A stretch of DNA of 64,000 nucleotides from Planctomycetota bacterium. GTDB lineage: Bacteria > Planctomycetota > UBA1135 > UBA2386. The position numbers and the translations under genes are program-made. The stretch covers positions 1 to 64,000 of the forward strand of contig CANEYR010000012.1 in assembly GCA_947444055.1 (NCBI GenBank), written 5' to 3'. The notes below the pieces were generated by a model. The model saw nothing but the letters and a program-made list of their open reading frames with translations, did not search any database and was not told the origin of the DNA. Below are positions 8,219 through 18,712 of the stretch, piece after piece (the stretch's first letter is position 1; each line of letters begins with the position of its first letter).

Positions 8219-11200
8219 GCAGGATGGCGAACTCGGCGGCGCTACTGCGAGCCGTCGACAACCCGCGAGCTGGCGCTGCGGCAAACAGCGTTCTTCCGAA
8301 CGCCAGCAGTTCTGCTGCCTCGCTCGTGGAGCAAGTGCCAACCGAGCTTGCACACGCCGCGAAGTCGCTCGCGAGCATGGCAATGGCCTCGCCCTCGATG
8401 GCGTCCGGCAGGTGTGCGAGGGCCACGGTGCGCGCGACATGCAGCAGGAAGGAGCGGGCTCGCCGCCAATGCTGGTCGTGTTGCCGATCGACCTGAAGGG
8501 CCGTCCGTAGATGGGAGTGCATGCGCAACACGCTGTGCCACTCCGCCTCGTGGTCGCCGAGTTGCTGTTGCAGTCGGGACTGTTCGAACGCGATTTCGGC
8601 GGCGAGCCGGTGCCCTTGCACGACCTCGGGATGGTCATCCTGCAGCGCCTTGGCGGCGAGGCTGCCCGCGGCGAGCATGGCGAGCGCGTCGGGCAGCCTG
8701 CCGTCGTGGCGCAGCAGCCCCGCGCGAACGACGTAGTACTGCAGCCATGATTCGCGAGTGTGTCGATCGCTGAGAAAGTGGGTCGGCAAGGCGGCGCGGA
8801 TTGCTTCGGCTTTTGCGAGGAGCTGCTCGAGCAATGGGCGGTCGAGTGCCGTCGGCTTGCTGCCCGCCTGGTCGAGATGGTCGGCGATGTAGCCGATCAG
8901 CTTGCCGATGAAGCGGTCGCCGCGTTCTGGGTTGTGGCCGGACCTGACGAAACACTCGCCCTCGAGCTGCAGCGCTTCGCGCTTCCACCCTTCGATGACT
9001 TCGTGGGGACGGCGGTCTCCTTCCAAGATGGCGAGCAGGAACAGCGCCTCGGCCAGCTCGGCGCGGTAGCTGTCCATCTCTGGATGCGCGGCAACCGCCT
9101 TGCGCAACTCCTCGACCGCGAGCAACGCACTGCGGCGCGCCGGGTCCCAGTCGCCAAAGCGAAGTTCTGAGTTGGCCAAGGTTGGCAGCAGGCGAGCGAA
9201 CTCCAGTCGTTCCACCGGCTCGGTGGCAGCCGCCAAGATGCGGTGCATGCGCTCATGGGCGCGCCGCGTCAGGTGCAGGCCTTCGGTCAGATTCCCGGTC
9301 TCCCCTTCGAGCCACCCAAGCCGCAGCCACACGTGCAGGCTGGCGCGCAATTCATCGCGGCTGGCGCCACTCTCATTGAGAAAACGCTCGGCCAGCGGCA
9401 CGGCTGCACGCAGCAGCGTTCGCGCCCGTTCGACATCGGTCGCGGTCGCGCGGTCGGCAAGGGCTCGCAGCGCTTGCAAGCGGCCAGTGCGGGCGTCGCG
9501 TCGGTCGGGTGTGCTGAGCAGTACTTCGTCGTAGATCGCCAGCGAGCGTTCGGTGTGGGCTCGTGATGGCCCCGGTTCGCCGCGATGGTTGCGCAGCTCG
9601 CCGCACAAGAACAAGGCGCGTGCGACTTGGCAGCGCGCGCTCTCGTCAAGATCGGCGGCCAGCGCCGAGCTGGCGAGCGTGCGCTCAGCTCGCGCCAGCA
9701 ACTCAAGGGCGGCATCTCGGCGGCCGAGCATGAACTGTAAGGTCGCCGCTCGCGCCAGCGCCGACGCCAGGGACGCGGCCAGCCGCGGGTCATTGCCATC
9801 GCCGCTCGCGATCAACCGTTCGTGCAAGGCGAGCGCTTGTTCGAGCAGTTCGGCGCGCAGTTGGCCGCTCTGTGGCAGTGCCTGCAGGCCATCGGCCCCA
9901 AGGGCGACGATGCGATCAACCGCGGCCAAGGTTGTGTCGAGGCTGCCGTGCAAGCGCGTGGCCAGGCCGCGGGCATCGAGTTCGGCCGCCGACGCGTCGC
10001 GATAGAAGATCGTGCTGGTGACGAGTCCGGCCGCGAGCACGACGAAGATGCTGGCGCCAGCGGCAACCTCGAGGCGGTGACGTCGCCAGAACTTGGTGGC
10101 CAGATACCACGAGCTAGGTCGCGCGGCTTGCACCGGCTGGTCCGCCAAGTGGCGCCGAACGTCGGCCGCCAGTTCACCCACCATGCCGTAGCGACGGTTG
10201 CGGTCCTTCTCGAGCGCCTTCAAGACGATCCAGTCGAGGTCGCCCTTCAAGTGGCGGCGCAACGTTTGTGGGTCCGTGCGGCGATTCTCGGCGATGCGCA
10301 GGAGCTCGTCGCCGAGGCTGGTGAGGCGGGTGCTTGGCGTCGGCGGCTCGACTTCGCGCAGCACACGGGCGAGGTCCGAGGAACGTTGCAGCGTCGCCGA
10401 TGCGATCGGCAGCGTGCCGGTCAGCAACTCGTAGAGCACGACGCCGAGGCTGTAGACATCCGTGCGAGTGTCGAGGTCGTGTTCGTTGGTCGCTTGCTCC
10501 GGACTCATGTACTCGGGCGTACCGATCAGGCGGCCCGGCAGCGTCAGCATGGTGCCGGCGACGACGCCGACGCCAATGGACTTGGCGACGCCGAAGTCGA
10601 TGACGACTGGGAACGGAGCCCCGTCGCGGTCGGTCACCAACACATTGCTCGCCTTCAGGTCGCGATGCAGGATGCCCTTCTGGTGGGCGTGCTGCACCGC
10701 ATCGCAGACCTGCAAGAACAGTTGGAGGCGCGCGCGCAAATCGAGCTGCCGTTGGTCGCAGTAGCGCCCCAAGGCGAGCCCAGGCACGTACTCCATCACC
10801 AGGAACGGCTGCCCATCGTCCGTCGCGCCGGCGTCGAGCACGCGGGCGATGTTTGGGTGTTCGAGCAAGGCGAGCGTTTGCTGCTCGATGTGGAACCGGC
10901 GCAACACATCGCCTTGGTTCATTCCCGGCCGGATCAGCTTGACGGCGACGCGCCGATGGATCGGCTCGTCCTGTTCACACAGCCACACCGAGCCCATGCC
11001 GCCAGCGCCGAGCCATTTGCGCACTCGGTAGCGGCCGATGCGTTCGGGGCGCTTGGCTTCGATCAGCATGCCAGCGGCGAGCAAGGTCTGCATCTGCGCG
11101 CGGGCGACGAGGGCGAGCTGTGGGTGACGCGTCAGCAACTCGTCGACCGCCGGTTGGCCATCGCGCTCGAACACGATGATGCAATGCGCGAGCAAATCGG

Positions 11201-11234
11201 CGAGCGGGTCAGCGGGGTCAGAAGGGATGGGCAT
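8208..11234 (-). CDS. Membrane Ser/Thr protein kinase with repeat-rich C-terminal half
   Basis: The 1008-residue protein starts at MPIPSDPADP; a longer upstream frame would run into the neighbouring dehydrogenase and has no kinase homology. A short N-terminal segment precedes a PknB-type kinase domain (about 69-360): glycine loop LGAGGMGSV 75-83, catalytic Lys 99 in VAVKL, HRDLKASN 190-197, DFG 213-215 and GTPEYMSPEQ 240-249. A single membrane segment lies near 391-412. The remaining ~590 residues are helical with TPR-like spacing and presumably sit on the other side of the membrane as a sensor or scaffold. This architecture is very common in Planctomycetota. The neighbouring dehydrogenase is on the same strand, 70 bases upstream; substrates are unknown. 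Confidence 0.93.
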   Translation of the reverse strand: MPIPSDPADPLADLLAHCIIVFERDGQPAVDELLTRHPQLALVARAQMQTLLAAGMLIEAKRPERIGRYRVRKWLGAGGMGSVWLCEQDEPIHRRVAVKLIRPGMNQGDVLRRFHIEQQTLALLEHPNIARVLDAGATDDGQPFLVMEYVPGLALGRYCDQRQLDLRARLQLFLQVCDAVQHAHQKGILHRDLKASNVLVTDRDGAPFPVVIDFGVAKSIGVGVVAGTMLTLPGRLIGTPEYMSPEQATNEHDLDTRTDVYSLGVVLYELLTGTLPIASATLQRSSDLARVLREVEPPTPSTRLTSLGDELLRIAENRRTDPQTLRRHLKGDLDWIVLKALEKDRNRRYGMVGELAADVRRHLADQPVQAARPSSWYLATKFWRRHRLEVAAGASIFVVLAAGLVTSTIFYRDASAAELDARGLATRLHGSLDTTLAAVDRIVALGADGLQALPQSGQLRAELLEQALALHERLIASGDGNDPRLAASLASALARAATLQFMLGRRDAALELLARAERTLASSALAADLDESARCQVARALFLCGELRNHRGEPGPSRAHTERSLAIYDEVLLSTPDRRDARTGRLQALRALADRATATDVERARTLLRAAVPLAERFLNESGASRDELRASLHVWLRLGWLEGETGNLTEGLHLTRRAHERMHRILAAATEPVERLEFARLLPTLANSELRFGDWDPARRSALLAVEELRKAVAAHPEMDSYRAELAEALFLLAILEGDRRPHEVIEGWKREALQLEGECFVRSGHNPERGDRFIGKLIGYIADHLDQAGSKPTALDRPLLEQLLAKAEAIRAALPTHFLSDRHTRESWLQYYVVRAGLLRHDGRLPDALAMLAAGSLAAKALQDDHPEVVQGHRLAAEIAFEQSRLQQQLGDHEAEWHSVLRMHSHLRTALQVDRQHDQHWRRARSFLLHVARTVALAHLPDAIEGEAIAMLASDFAACASSVGTCSTSEAAELLAFGRTLFAAAPARGLSTARSSAAEFAILRER

Positions 11235-11304
11235 GGCAGAACGAGCGGCGGCGGCATTCTGGCACCGCCGCTGGCTGCTGCCCAGGGCGGGGCCTGCGAG
11301 CGAC

Positions 11305-12396
11305 TCACGGCAAGACGAGCGCCTTGGTGATTTCGCCGGCGGCAACGGCGGCGAGGGCGGCGCCGATTTGATCAAGGCGGAACTCGCGCACGGGCAGCGT
11401 TCGCCAAGCGGCGCCGAGGCTTGGGTGCGAGGCGACTTGCACGGCGCGGTGGAAGTGTGAGTAATCGCTGCCCCAACAGCCGCGCACGTCGAGGTGCTTC
11501 TTGTTGAGGTCGGCGTGTGGATTGAACGCCACTTCGCCGTGGTCGGTGTACTGGCCGAGCACGACGATGCGCCCGGCATCGCGCGCGCAGCGCATCGCTT
11601 GCACAACGGCATCCGGTGCGCCAGTGGCTTCGATCACGACGTCCGCACCTCGACCGTTCGTGCGTTCGCGAACCCACGTCGCTCGCGCTGCCGGTGCCAG
11701 CGTGGCCATGTCGAGCACAGCATCGGCGCCCATCGCGAGCGCGCCTGCCAAGCGTTGGCTCGGGCCGCCGATCGCCAAGACCGTGGCCGCGCCGGCGGCG
11801 CGGGCGAGTGCCACGCATGACACCCCGACCGGGCCGATGCCGAGCACGAGCACGCTGTCGCCGATCTGCACCGCGCTGCGCTCGAGTCCGTGCAGCGCGG
11901 TCGGCAGCGCGCAGCCAGCACAAAGGAACGCGCGTGGTGTGGTGGCGCCCAAGCGGAGAATGCGCGTGCCGGCGAGCAGGTGCACGTAGTCCGCCCAGCC
12001 ACCGCAGAGCCCATCGGCGGCGCCATAGGTGATGCCGTACACCTTGCGCTCCGGACAGCGCGTGCTGGCTTTGGCGACGAGGCAGTACCAGCAGCGATGG
12101 CAGGTGCGGTGCACGTCGAGGAAGGTGACGACATCCCCTTCGCGCAGCGGTTGGCCGTCGACGCAGCGCACGTCCCCGCACACTTCGGCGAGCGTGCCGG
12201 CGGTGACGTGGCCAGGAATCAGCGGATAGGGCACGCCTGGCAGCCGCCCGTGGTGCAAGTGCACATCCGTGCCACACACTTCGCTGCATTCGACCCGCAG
12301 CAACGCCTCGCCATCACGCAGATCCGGCAACGGGTACTCACGCAGTTCGACTGGGCGATCGGGGGCGGGAAAGACAGCGGCCCGAGACGTGCGCAT
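11305..12396 (-). CDS. Zinc-dependent medium-chain alcohol dehydrogenase
   Basis: This 363-residue NAD(P)-dependent MDR enzyme oxidises an alcohol or polyol. The catalytic zinc site includes C41 (SEVCGTD) and H63 in PGHV; the usual Glu after this His (GHE) is Val here. A structural zinc site is present (C99, C102, C105, C114). The nucleotide-binding motif is LGIGPVGVSC. Hydrophobic changes near the active site and the unusual CGSD-like segment GCWGSDYSHF near the C-terminus leave substrate open; sorbitol, threonine and formaldehyde dehydrogenases share this layout. The start at 12396 gives the standard N-terminus. It is divergent from yciH, with 94 bases between. Confidence 0.88.
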   Translation of the reverse strand: MRTSRAAVFPAPDRPVELREYPLPDLRDGEALLRVECSEVCGTDVHLHHGRLPGVPYPLIPGHVTAGTLAEVCGDVRCVDGQPLREGDVVTFLDVHRTCHRCWYCLVAKASTRCPERKVYGITYGAADGLCGGWADYVHLLAGTRILRLGATTPRAFLCAGCALPTALHGLERSAVQIGDSVLVLGIGPVGVSCVALARAAGAATVLAIGGPSQRLAGALAMGADAVLDMATLAPAARATWVRERTNGRGADVVIEATGAPDAVVQAMRCARDAGRIVVLGQYTDHGEVAFNPHADLNKKHLDVRGCWGSDYSHFHRAVQVASHPSLGAAWRTLPVREFRLDQIGAALAAVAAGEITKALVLP

Positions 12397-12490
12397 CGCA
12401 GCATCGGACTTGCGTTCAGGCCTGCATGCAACGCTGACGCGCCGGACACCTTCGTTTGCGTGCGGGGCGGGCTTTGTTCACACTGCTCTG

Positions 12491-12838
12491 ATGGCTCGGC
12501 TCGTCTATGACTCGGCGACTGGCGGCTCTTGCCCGCGCTGCCAGAAGCAGCTAGCGAAGTGTCGTTGTGCGGAGCAAATCGCCGCGAACACTCGGCCCGT
12601 CGGCGATGGGGTCGTGCGCGTTCGTCGCGAGGTGCGCAACGGCAAGCCGGTCACGGTGGTCCTGGGTCTGCCCCTGCGGGCCGACGAGCTGGCGGCGTTG
12701 GCGAGCAAGCTGAAGGCCAGTTGCGGCACCGGTGGCACCAGCAAGGACGGCGCCATCGAGATTCAGGGGGACCACCGCGAGCGCCTCGTCGAGTGGCTGC
12801 GCAAGGCGGGGCACGACGTGAAACTGGCGGGCGGTTGA
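12491..12838 (+). CDS. yciH: SUI1/eIF1-family translation factor YciH
   Basis: The 115-residue protein has an N-terminal Cys-rich segment (CPRCQKQLAKCRC, residues 14-26) and a complete SUI1 domain (about 40-112). The diagnostic stretches are GKPVTVVLGL, then LKASCGTGGTSKDGAIEIQG and a HRERLVEWL helix. YciH is the bacterial relative of eIF1 and binds the small ribosomal subunit to affect start-site fidelity. The ATG at 12491 gives a family-sized protein; upstream extension would be unrelated. It lies upstream of an ABC-F translation factor, a plausible functional neighbour. Confidence 0.93.
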   Translation: MARLVYDSATGGSCPRCQKQLAKCRCAEQIAANTRPVGDGVVRVRREVRNGKPVTVVLGLPLRADELAALASKLKASCGTGGTSKDGAIEIQGDHRERLVEWLRKAGHDVKLAGG

Positions 12839-12847
12839 GCGGGAGAC

Positions 12848-12864
12848 CGGCCTTGCCAAGGCCG
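12848..12864 (+). terminator. Short GC hairpin after yciH
   Basis: CGGCCTT and AAGGCCG form a perfect 7-bp stem with a GCC loop ten bases after the yciH stop. There is no T-tract, so it may terminate weakly or merely stabilise the transcript before the ABC-F gene 68 bases on. Confidence 0.4.
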
Positions 12865-12931
12865 AAGTCGAGCGACGTTGCCAGAGGGCCATAGCTCTCG
12901 CCCTAGGCCATGCGCATACTCTTTGCCCCCA

Positions 12932-14881
<1,950 letters not shown>

Positions 14882-14956
14882 CACGCGAGCGCGGCGTCAG
14901 CGCCGTGAACGCAGGCGCTGCTTGCCAGCCACCTGTCCCGCGGTCACGATGCGGCG

Positions 14957-15433
14957 ATGGTTGGTCGACGTCTGCTGATTGCGTGTGCGGCGATCTTGAC
15001 GGCGGCGTGTGCTCGCCGAGTTGCTTCGCCGACGCCAGGTGAACTGAACGAGGATCCCACGACGGCACCCGGACACCCGTGCTCTTGGTTCACCGCCGCG
15101 GAGATCTCGACCCGCGTCGGGGTGCCAGTCCGCGCTGGCGCCATGGCGGGACCACTGGGTACGTCGTGCCAATGGAATGGTTTGGACCAGTCGGCTCGCA
15201 TCGAGATCCAGGTGATTCGAAGCGTGTCGTTCTGGTCGGTGCCAACCGAGGGCCTCGGCTTGTCGCGGCTGGCGGGCATCGGTAAGGACGCCTACGTGAT
15301 CGAGCACCAAGGCGGCTGGAAAGCTGCCGGACTCTTGGAGAGTGCGTTCGTGCAGGTGCTGGTGTCAGGGATCGAGCAAGGCAAGCAAGTCGCCGAACGC
15401 CTGCTGGTCGACACCTTGCCGCGGGTTCGCTGA
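14957..15433 (+). CDS. DUF3558-like lipoprotein
   Basis: The product is 158 residues. A lipoprotein signal ends in LTAAC (Cys near residue 19). The mature part contains PCSWFTAAEISTRVG, the recurring PC-S-x-x-T-x-x-E start of DUF3558-type domains, a central second Cys in SCQWNG, and a C-terminal helix ending at the stop. These are surface-attached proteins of unknown role. It is convergent with the DEAD-box helicase, separated by a strong hairpin. The gene follows the ABC-F gene by 75 bases and could be co-transcribed, but nothing links them functionally. Confidence 0.7.
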   Translation: MVGRRLLIACAAILTAACARRVASPTPGELNEDPTTAPGHPCSWFTAAEISTRVGVPVRAGAMAGPLGTSCQWNGLDQSARIEIQVIRSVSFWSVPTEGLGLSRLAGIGKDAYVIEHQGGWKAAGLLESAFVQVLVSGIEQGKQVAERLLVDTLPRVR

Positions 15434-15453
15434 CGAAGGGGCCTGACGAAGGG

Positions 15454-15477
15454 ACCGGCGGCACAGGAGCCGCCGGT
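15454..15477. terminator. Bidirectional hairpin between convergent genes
   Basis: ACCGGCGGC (15454-15462) pairs perfectly with GCCGCCGGT (15469-15477) around an ACAGGA loop. It lies in the 56-base gap between the lipoprotein and the helicase genes, so it can serve both. A direct repeat of TGACGAAGGG precedes it. Confidence 0.65.
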
Positions 15478-15489
15478 TGGCGCCACCAG

Positions 15490-17220
15490 TTAGCGACGCT
15501 TCGGGGGGCGTGGTCCGTCGTGGGCGCGAGGGCGTGGCCGTTGGCCGCCGCTACCGCCAGCACCACCGCCACCGCTAGGACCGCGGCTGGTGTTGCCACC
15601 GCCACGTTGCCGGTCGTTGCCAGAATCACGTTGGCCAGAATCACGTTGGATCGGCCCTCGCTGGACCGGCCCCCGCTGGACCGGCCCCCGCTGGATCGGC
15701 CCTCGCTGGCTCGGCCCCCGCTGGCTCGGCCCCCGCTGAGTCGGCGGCGCGTCCGGCCGAGTGTTGGTGCCACGACGTTGCTCAGGATCGACCGCGTTCG
15801 GCATCGCCGGGCGACCGCTGCCTTGGCGCGGGCGGCGTTCGTGACGAGGGCCCTTCGGCGTGCGCGGTTGTTGGTCGCGTATCGAGGGAACGTAGGGACC
15901 AGGGGTGCTGCGCTGCACCGGCTTCGGTGCTGGGCGCGGTCGCCGTGGCGGCTCTTCGTTGACTTCGGCGGTGACCAGGTCGGCGTCGACGAAACCATGT
16001 TCGGTCTCGGCGGGCATCTGTCCCCACGGATTCTCGTCGCGGGCAGCGGGCTGCGGGTGGGCCTTTGGTTCAGGTTGCCGCGCTGGCTGGTTTTGCAGCG
16101 TCACCACGGGGATGCGCTTCTTGAGCAGCTTCTCGATGTCGCGCAGGAACTCGCGTTCTTCAGAATCGCAGAACGAAATGGCGATGCCGGCGCGGCCGGC
16201 GCGGGCTGTGCGACCGATGCGGTGCACGTAGCTCTCCGGGATGTTTGGCAGATCGAAGTTGATGACGTGCGTGATCTCGGGCACGTCGATGCCGCGCGCG
16301 GCGATGTCGGTCGCCACCAGCACCGGTGTCTTGCCGCCGCGGAAGTCGTCGAGCGCACGTTCGCGGGCGGACTGCGACTTGTTGCCGTGGATGGCGTGGG
16401 TCTTGATGCCGGCCTGGATCAGGCTCTTGGTGACGCGATCGGCGCCGTGCTTCGTGCGCGTGAACACCAGCGTGCGTTCGAAAGCAGGGTCCTCAAGCAG
16501 CGCCACCAACAGGTCGCGCTTCTTGGCCTTGGTCACGAAGTACAGGCTCTGTTCCACGCGATCGGCCGTCGCCGCTGGTGGCGTCACTTCGATGCGCAAC
16601 GGATTGCGCAGCAGGCCGTTGGCCAGCGCCGTGATGTCGTTCGGCATGGTCGCCGAGAACAACAGCGATTGACGATCCTTGGGGATCGTCGACAGGATTC
16701 GCCGAACGTCCGGCAAGAAGCCCATGTCGAGCATGCGATCGGCTTCATCGAGAACGAGGATCTCGATGTCGGCGAGGTCGCAGTGGCGCTGCTTCATCAA
16801 GTCAAGCAAGCGCCCGGGAGTCGCGACCAGGATGTCGACGCCGCGGTGTAGGGCCTGCACTTGCGGGCTCTGGCCGACGCCGCCGAACACGATCGCCACG
16901 CGTTGGTGCAGGTGGCGGCCATAGGCCTCGAACGAATCGGCAATCTGGGTCGCGAGTTCGCGTGTTGGCGCCAAGACCAGCGCGCGCGGCATGCGCGGTC
17001 GTGGGCGATGGTTGGACGCCGTCAGCAATTGCAGCATTGGCAACGCGAACGCCGCGGTCTTGCCGGTGCCGGTCTGTGCAATGCCGAGTAGGTCGCGCGC
17101 CAGCAGCAATGGCGGGATCGCGCGAGCTTGGATCGGAGTCGGTGTCGTGTAATCGCGCGCCGCCAGGGCGCGCAGGAGGGGCTCGGACAATCCGAGCGAA
17201 GCAAAATCGTTGGCAGTCAT
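15490..17220 (-). CDS. DEAD-box RNA helicase (RhlE-like) with QRGPx repeat tail
   Basis: The 576-residue ATP-dependent RNA helicase has all core motifs: Q-motif region near 10-35, AQTGTGKT 48-55, PTRELA near 85-90, ATPGRLLD 133-140, DEAD 158-161, SAT 189-191 and HRIGRTARAGR near 335. The core ends near residue 370. The rest is a basic, low-complexity tail with eight five-residue units (QRGPS/I/V then QRDSG) and a glycine-rich end, a typical RNA-binding disordered extension. The start MTANDFASLGL at 17220 begins the Q-motif region. A DEAD-box protein of this class would help in ribosome assembly, cold adaptation or RNA decay. Confidence 0.93.
   Translation of the reverse strand: MTANDFASLGLSEPLLRALAARDYTTPTPIQARAIPPLLLARDLLGIAQTGTGKTAAFALPMLQLLTASNHRPRPRMPRALVLAPTRELATQIADSFEAYGRHLHQRVAIVFGGVGQSPQVQALHRGVDILVATPGRLLDLMKQRHCDLADIEILVLDEADRMLDMGFLPDVRRILSTIPKDRQSLLFSATMPNDITALANGLLRNPLRIEVTPPAATADRVEQSLYFVTKAKKRDLLVALLEDPAFERTLVFTRTKHGADRVTKSLIQAGIKTHAIHGNKSQSARERALDDFRGGKTPVLVATDIAARGIDVPEITHVINFDLPNIPESYVHRIGRTARAGRAGIAISFCDSEEREFLRDIEKLLKKRIPVVTLQNQPARQPEPKAHPQPAARDENPWGQMPAETEHGFVDADLVTAEVNEEPPRRPRPAPKPVQRSTPGPYVPSIRDQQPRTPKGPRHERRPRQGSGRPAMPNAVDPEQRRGTNTRPDAPPTQRGPSQRGPSQRGPIQRGPVQRGPVQRGPIQRDSGQRDSGNDRQRGGGNTSRGPSGGGGAGGSGGQRPRPRAHDGPRPPKRR
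15619..15738 (-). repeat. Eight 15-base units inside the helicase gene
   Basis: Eight in-frame 15-base units encode QRGPS, QRGPS, QRGPI, QRGPV, QRGPV, QRGPI, QRDSG and QRDSG. The units differ only at a few positions, suggesting recent expansion by slippage or unequal recombination; length variation between strains would keep the frame. Confidence 0.9.
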
Positions 17221-17501
17221 TTCTTGCGAGACCCGGCCTCGGCGTCGGCCCGCTCCAGCGGTAGGCGCCGCGATGATCGAATCAGACCGGTCATTTCCCC
17301 TTCGGGGCACCAGGTGCGCCGAAGATCCTTCAGGACCAAGGCGGGTGCGCGGGGTATTTGGAAGGCGAGCAAGATAGCGACCGACCGGGCTGCTGGGAAC
17401 GGCCCACCTGGAGAAGCTGTCCGCGAAGGCGGTCGCGCGGCGTCATCGCGGTTGTTGCACCGGGCGCCAACTCCATTGCCAAGGCGGGATTGGTGACTGC
17501 C

Positions 17502-18629
17502 TCACCAGCCGCCAAATCGCGGCCAAGTTGTCACTGCATTGCGGTCATTGCGCACGACGTGGTAGCGATCGTGTTGGGCGGCGGTCGCGCAGGCGTGATT
17601 GGGCAACACTCGCAAGAGGGTGCCAACCGGGAACGCGTTCCAGTCGATTGGGCCGCCATCGCGCCGCGCCAGGATGCCGTGTTCTTGGTTGGTGTCGGTG
17701 ACGATCAGGTCGGCGAACGGCTGCCCCGCGACATCGCAAACGAGGCCGTAGCGTTGGTCGACGGCGTGTTGCTCCGTGCCGTGGTCGCGCGACAGCGCCA
17801 TCCAGCCGCCGTCGGTGAGCAGCAGGTTCTTTTGGCGTTGGTGTCCGATCACCGTCACCAACACGGACAGCGCTACGTCGGCGAGGGTGCACACGGCGAG
17901 GCCGACCATCACGAGGTCCATGAACACGAAAACCCCGGCGCGCACTTCGCTGACGCCCGTGAGGTGTTCGGCGAACATCACCGTCGGCGTGCTGCCGACA
18001 CTGACGATCGGGGTCGCCGAGCCATTCGCTTGCAGACGCCGCGCGGCCTCGACGACGGCGCCGCGTTCTTGCTCTGCCATCGCCACGATGGCCGCCGACG
18101 AACGGCAACCATAGGAAGCACCGGCGTGCGTCATGACGCCGCGCAACACCGCACCCTGGCGCAACGTGTTGGCGATCGTGAGCAGAGCCTGGTCGTGCGG
18201 GCGCACGCCGGCGCGATGGTCGTCACTGTCGATCTCAATGAGGGTCGGCACGCTCGCACCGCGATCTGCCACCGCGCGCGCGCCGTCCACGCTGTCGACC
18301 ACGACCATCAGATCGCAGCCGCGCGCGCGCAGATCCAGGACGTGGTCGAGCTTGCCGGGTGCGATGCCGACGGCGTAGAGCACATCGCGATAGCCGGCGG
18401 CGAAGAACCGTTCCGCCTCTTGCAGGGTCGACACCGTGATCGGTGCGTGCGGCAAGGTCCCCATGCGCTCCGCAATCGGGATCGACTTGCAGGTCTTGAC
18501 GTGCGCTCGCAGGCCGACACCGAGCGACCGCACGCGCGCGTGCAGGCGGGCGATGTTGGCATGCATCTTGACCTCGTCGAGAACGAGGCACGGCGTCGAC
18601 AGGGTGTGCAGGGTGTTGCCGTTCACCAT
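17502..18629 (-). CDS. D-serine dehydratase/D-threonine aldolase-like PLP enzyme
   Basis: This 375-residue fold-type III PLP enzyme has the alanine-racemase-like barrel. The PLP lysine should be K45 in RAHVKTCKS; most relatives have His where Cys47 stands. The GVMTHAGASYG and SVGSTPT segments are family landmarks for phosphate binding. A C-terminal PNHACATA motif supplies the His/Cys metal site of the DSD1/D-threonine aldolase family. Such enzymes deaminate D-serine or cleave D-3-hydroxyamino acids; the substrate cannot be fixed here. It is divergent from the MFS transporter gene (84 bases), which might import or export its substrate. Confidence 0.85.
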   Translation of the reverse strand: MVNGNTLHTLSTPCLVLDEVKMHANIARLHARVRSLGVGLRAHVKTCKSIPIAERMGTLPHAPITVSTLQEAERFFAAGYRDVLYAVGIAPGKLDHVLDLRARGCDLMVVVDSVDGARAVADRGASVPTLIEIDSDDHRAGVRPHDQALLTIANTLRQGAVLRGVMTHAGASYGCRSSAAIVAMAEQERGAVVEAARRLQANGSATPIVSVGSTPTVMFAEHLTGVSEVRAGVFVFMDLVMVGLAVCTLADVALSVLVTVIGHQRQKNLLLTDGGWMALSRDHGTEQHAVDQRYGLVCDVAGQPFADLIVTDTNQEHGILARRDGGPIDWNAFPVGTLLRVLPNHACATAAQHDRYHVVRNDRNAVTTWPRFGGW

Positions 18630-18712
18630 CGCAGTCTACGTCGGGTCGCGGCGGCAACGCGAGCGTGGCGTCGGCTGGAGGCGGTTCGCATGATGCGAAC
18701 GTGGCCGCTGCG

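Noticed and set aside
11235-11612. Extension of the kinase gene upstream of 11234
   Set aside because: It would overlap the dehydrogenase gene, and the extra residues show no kinase-family pattern.
12269-12490. Longer N-terminus of YciH
   Set aside because: The added residues do not resemble the family and would overlap the divergent dehydrogenase coding region.
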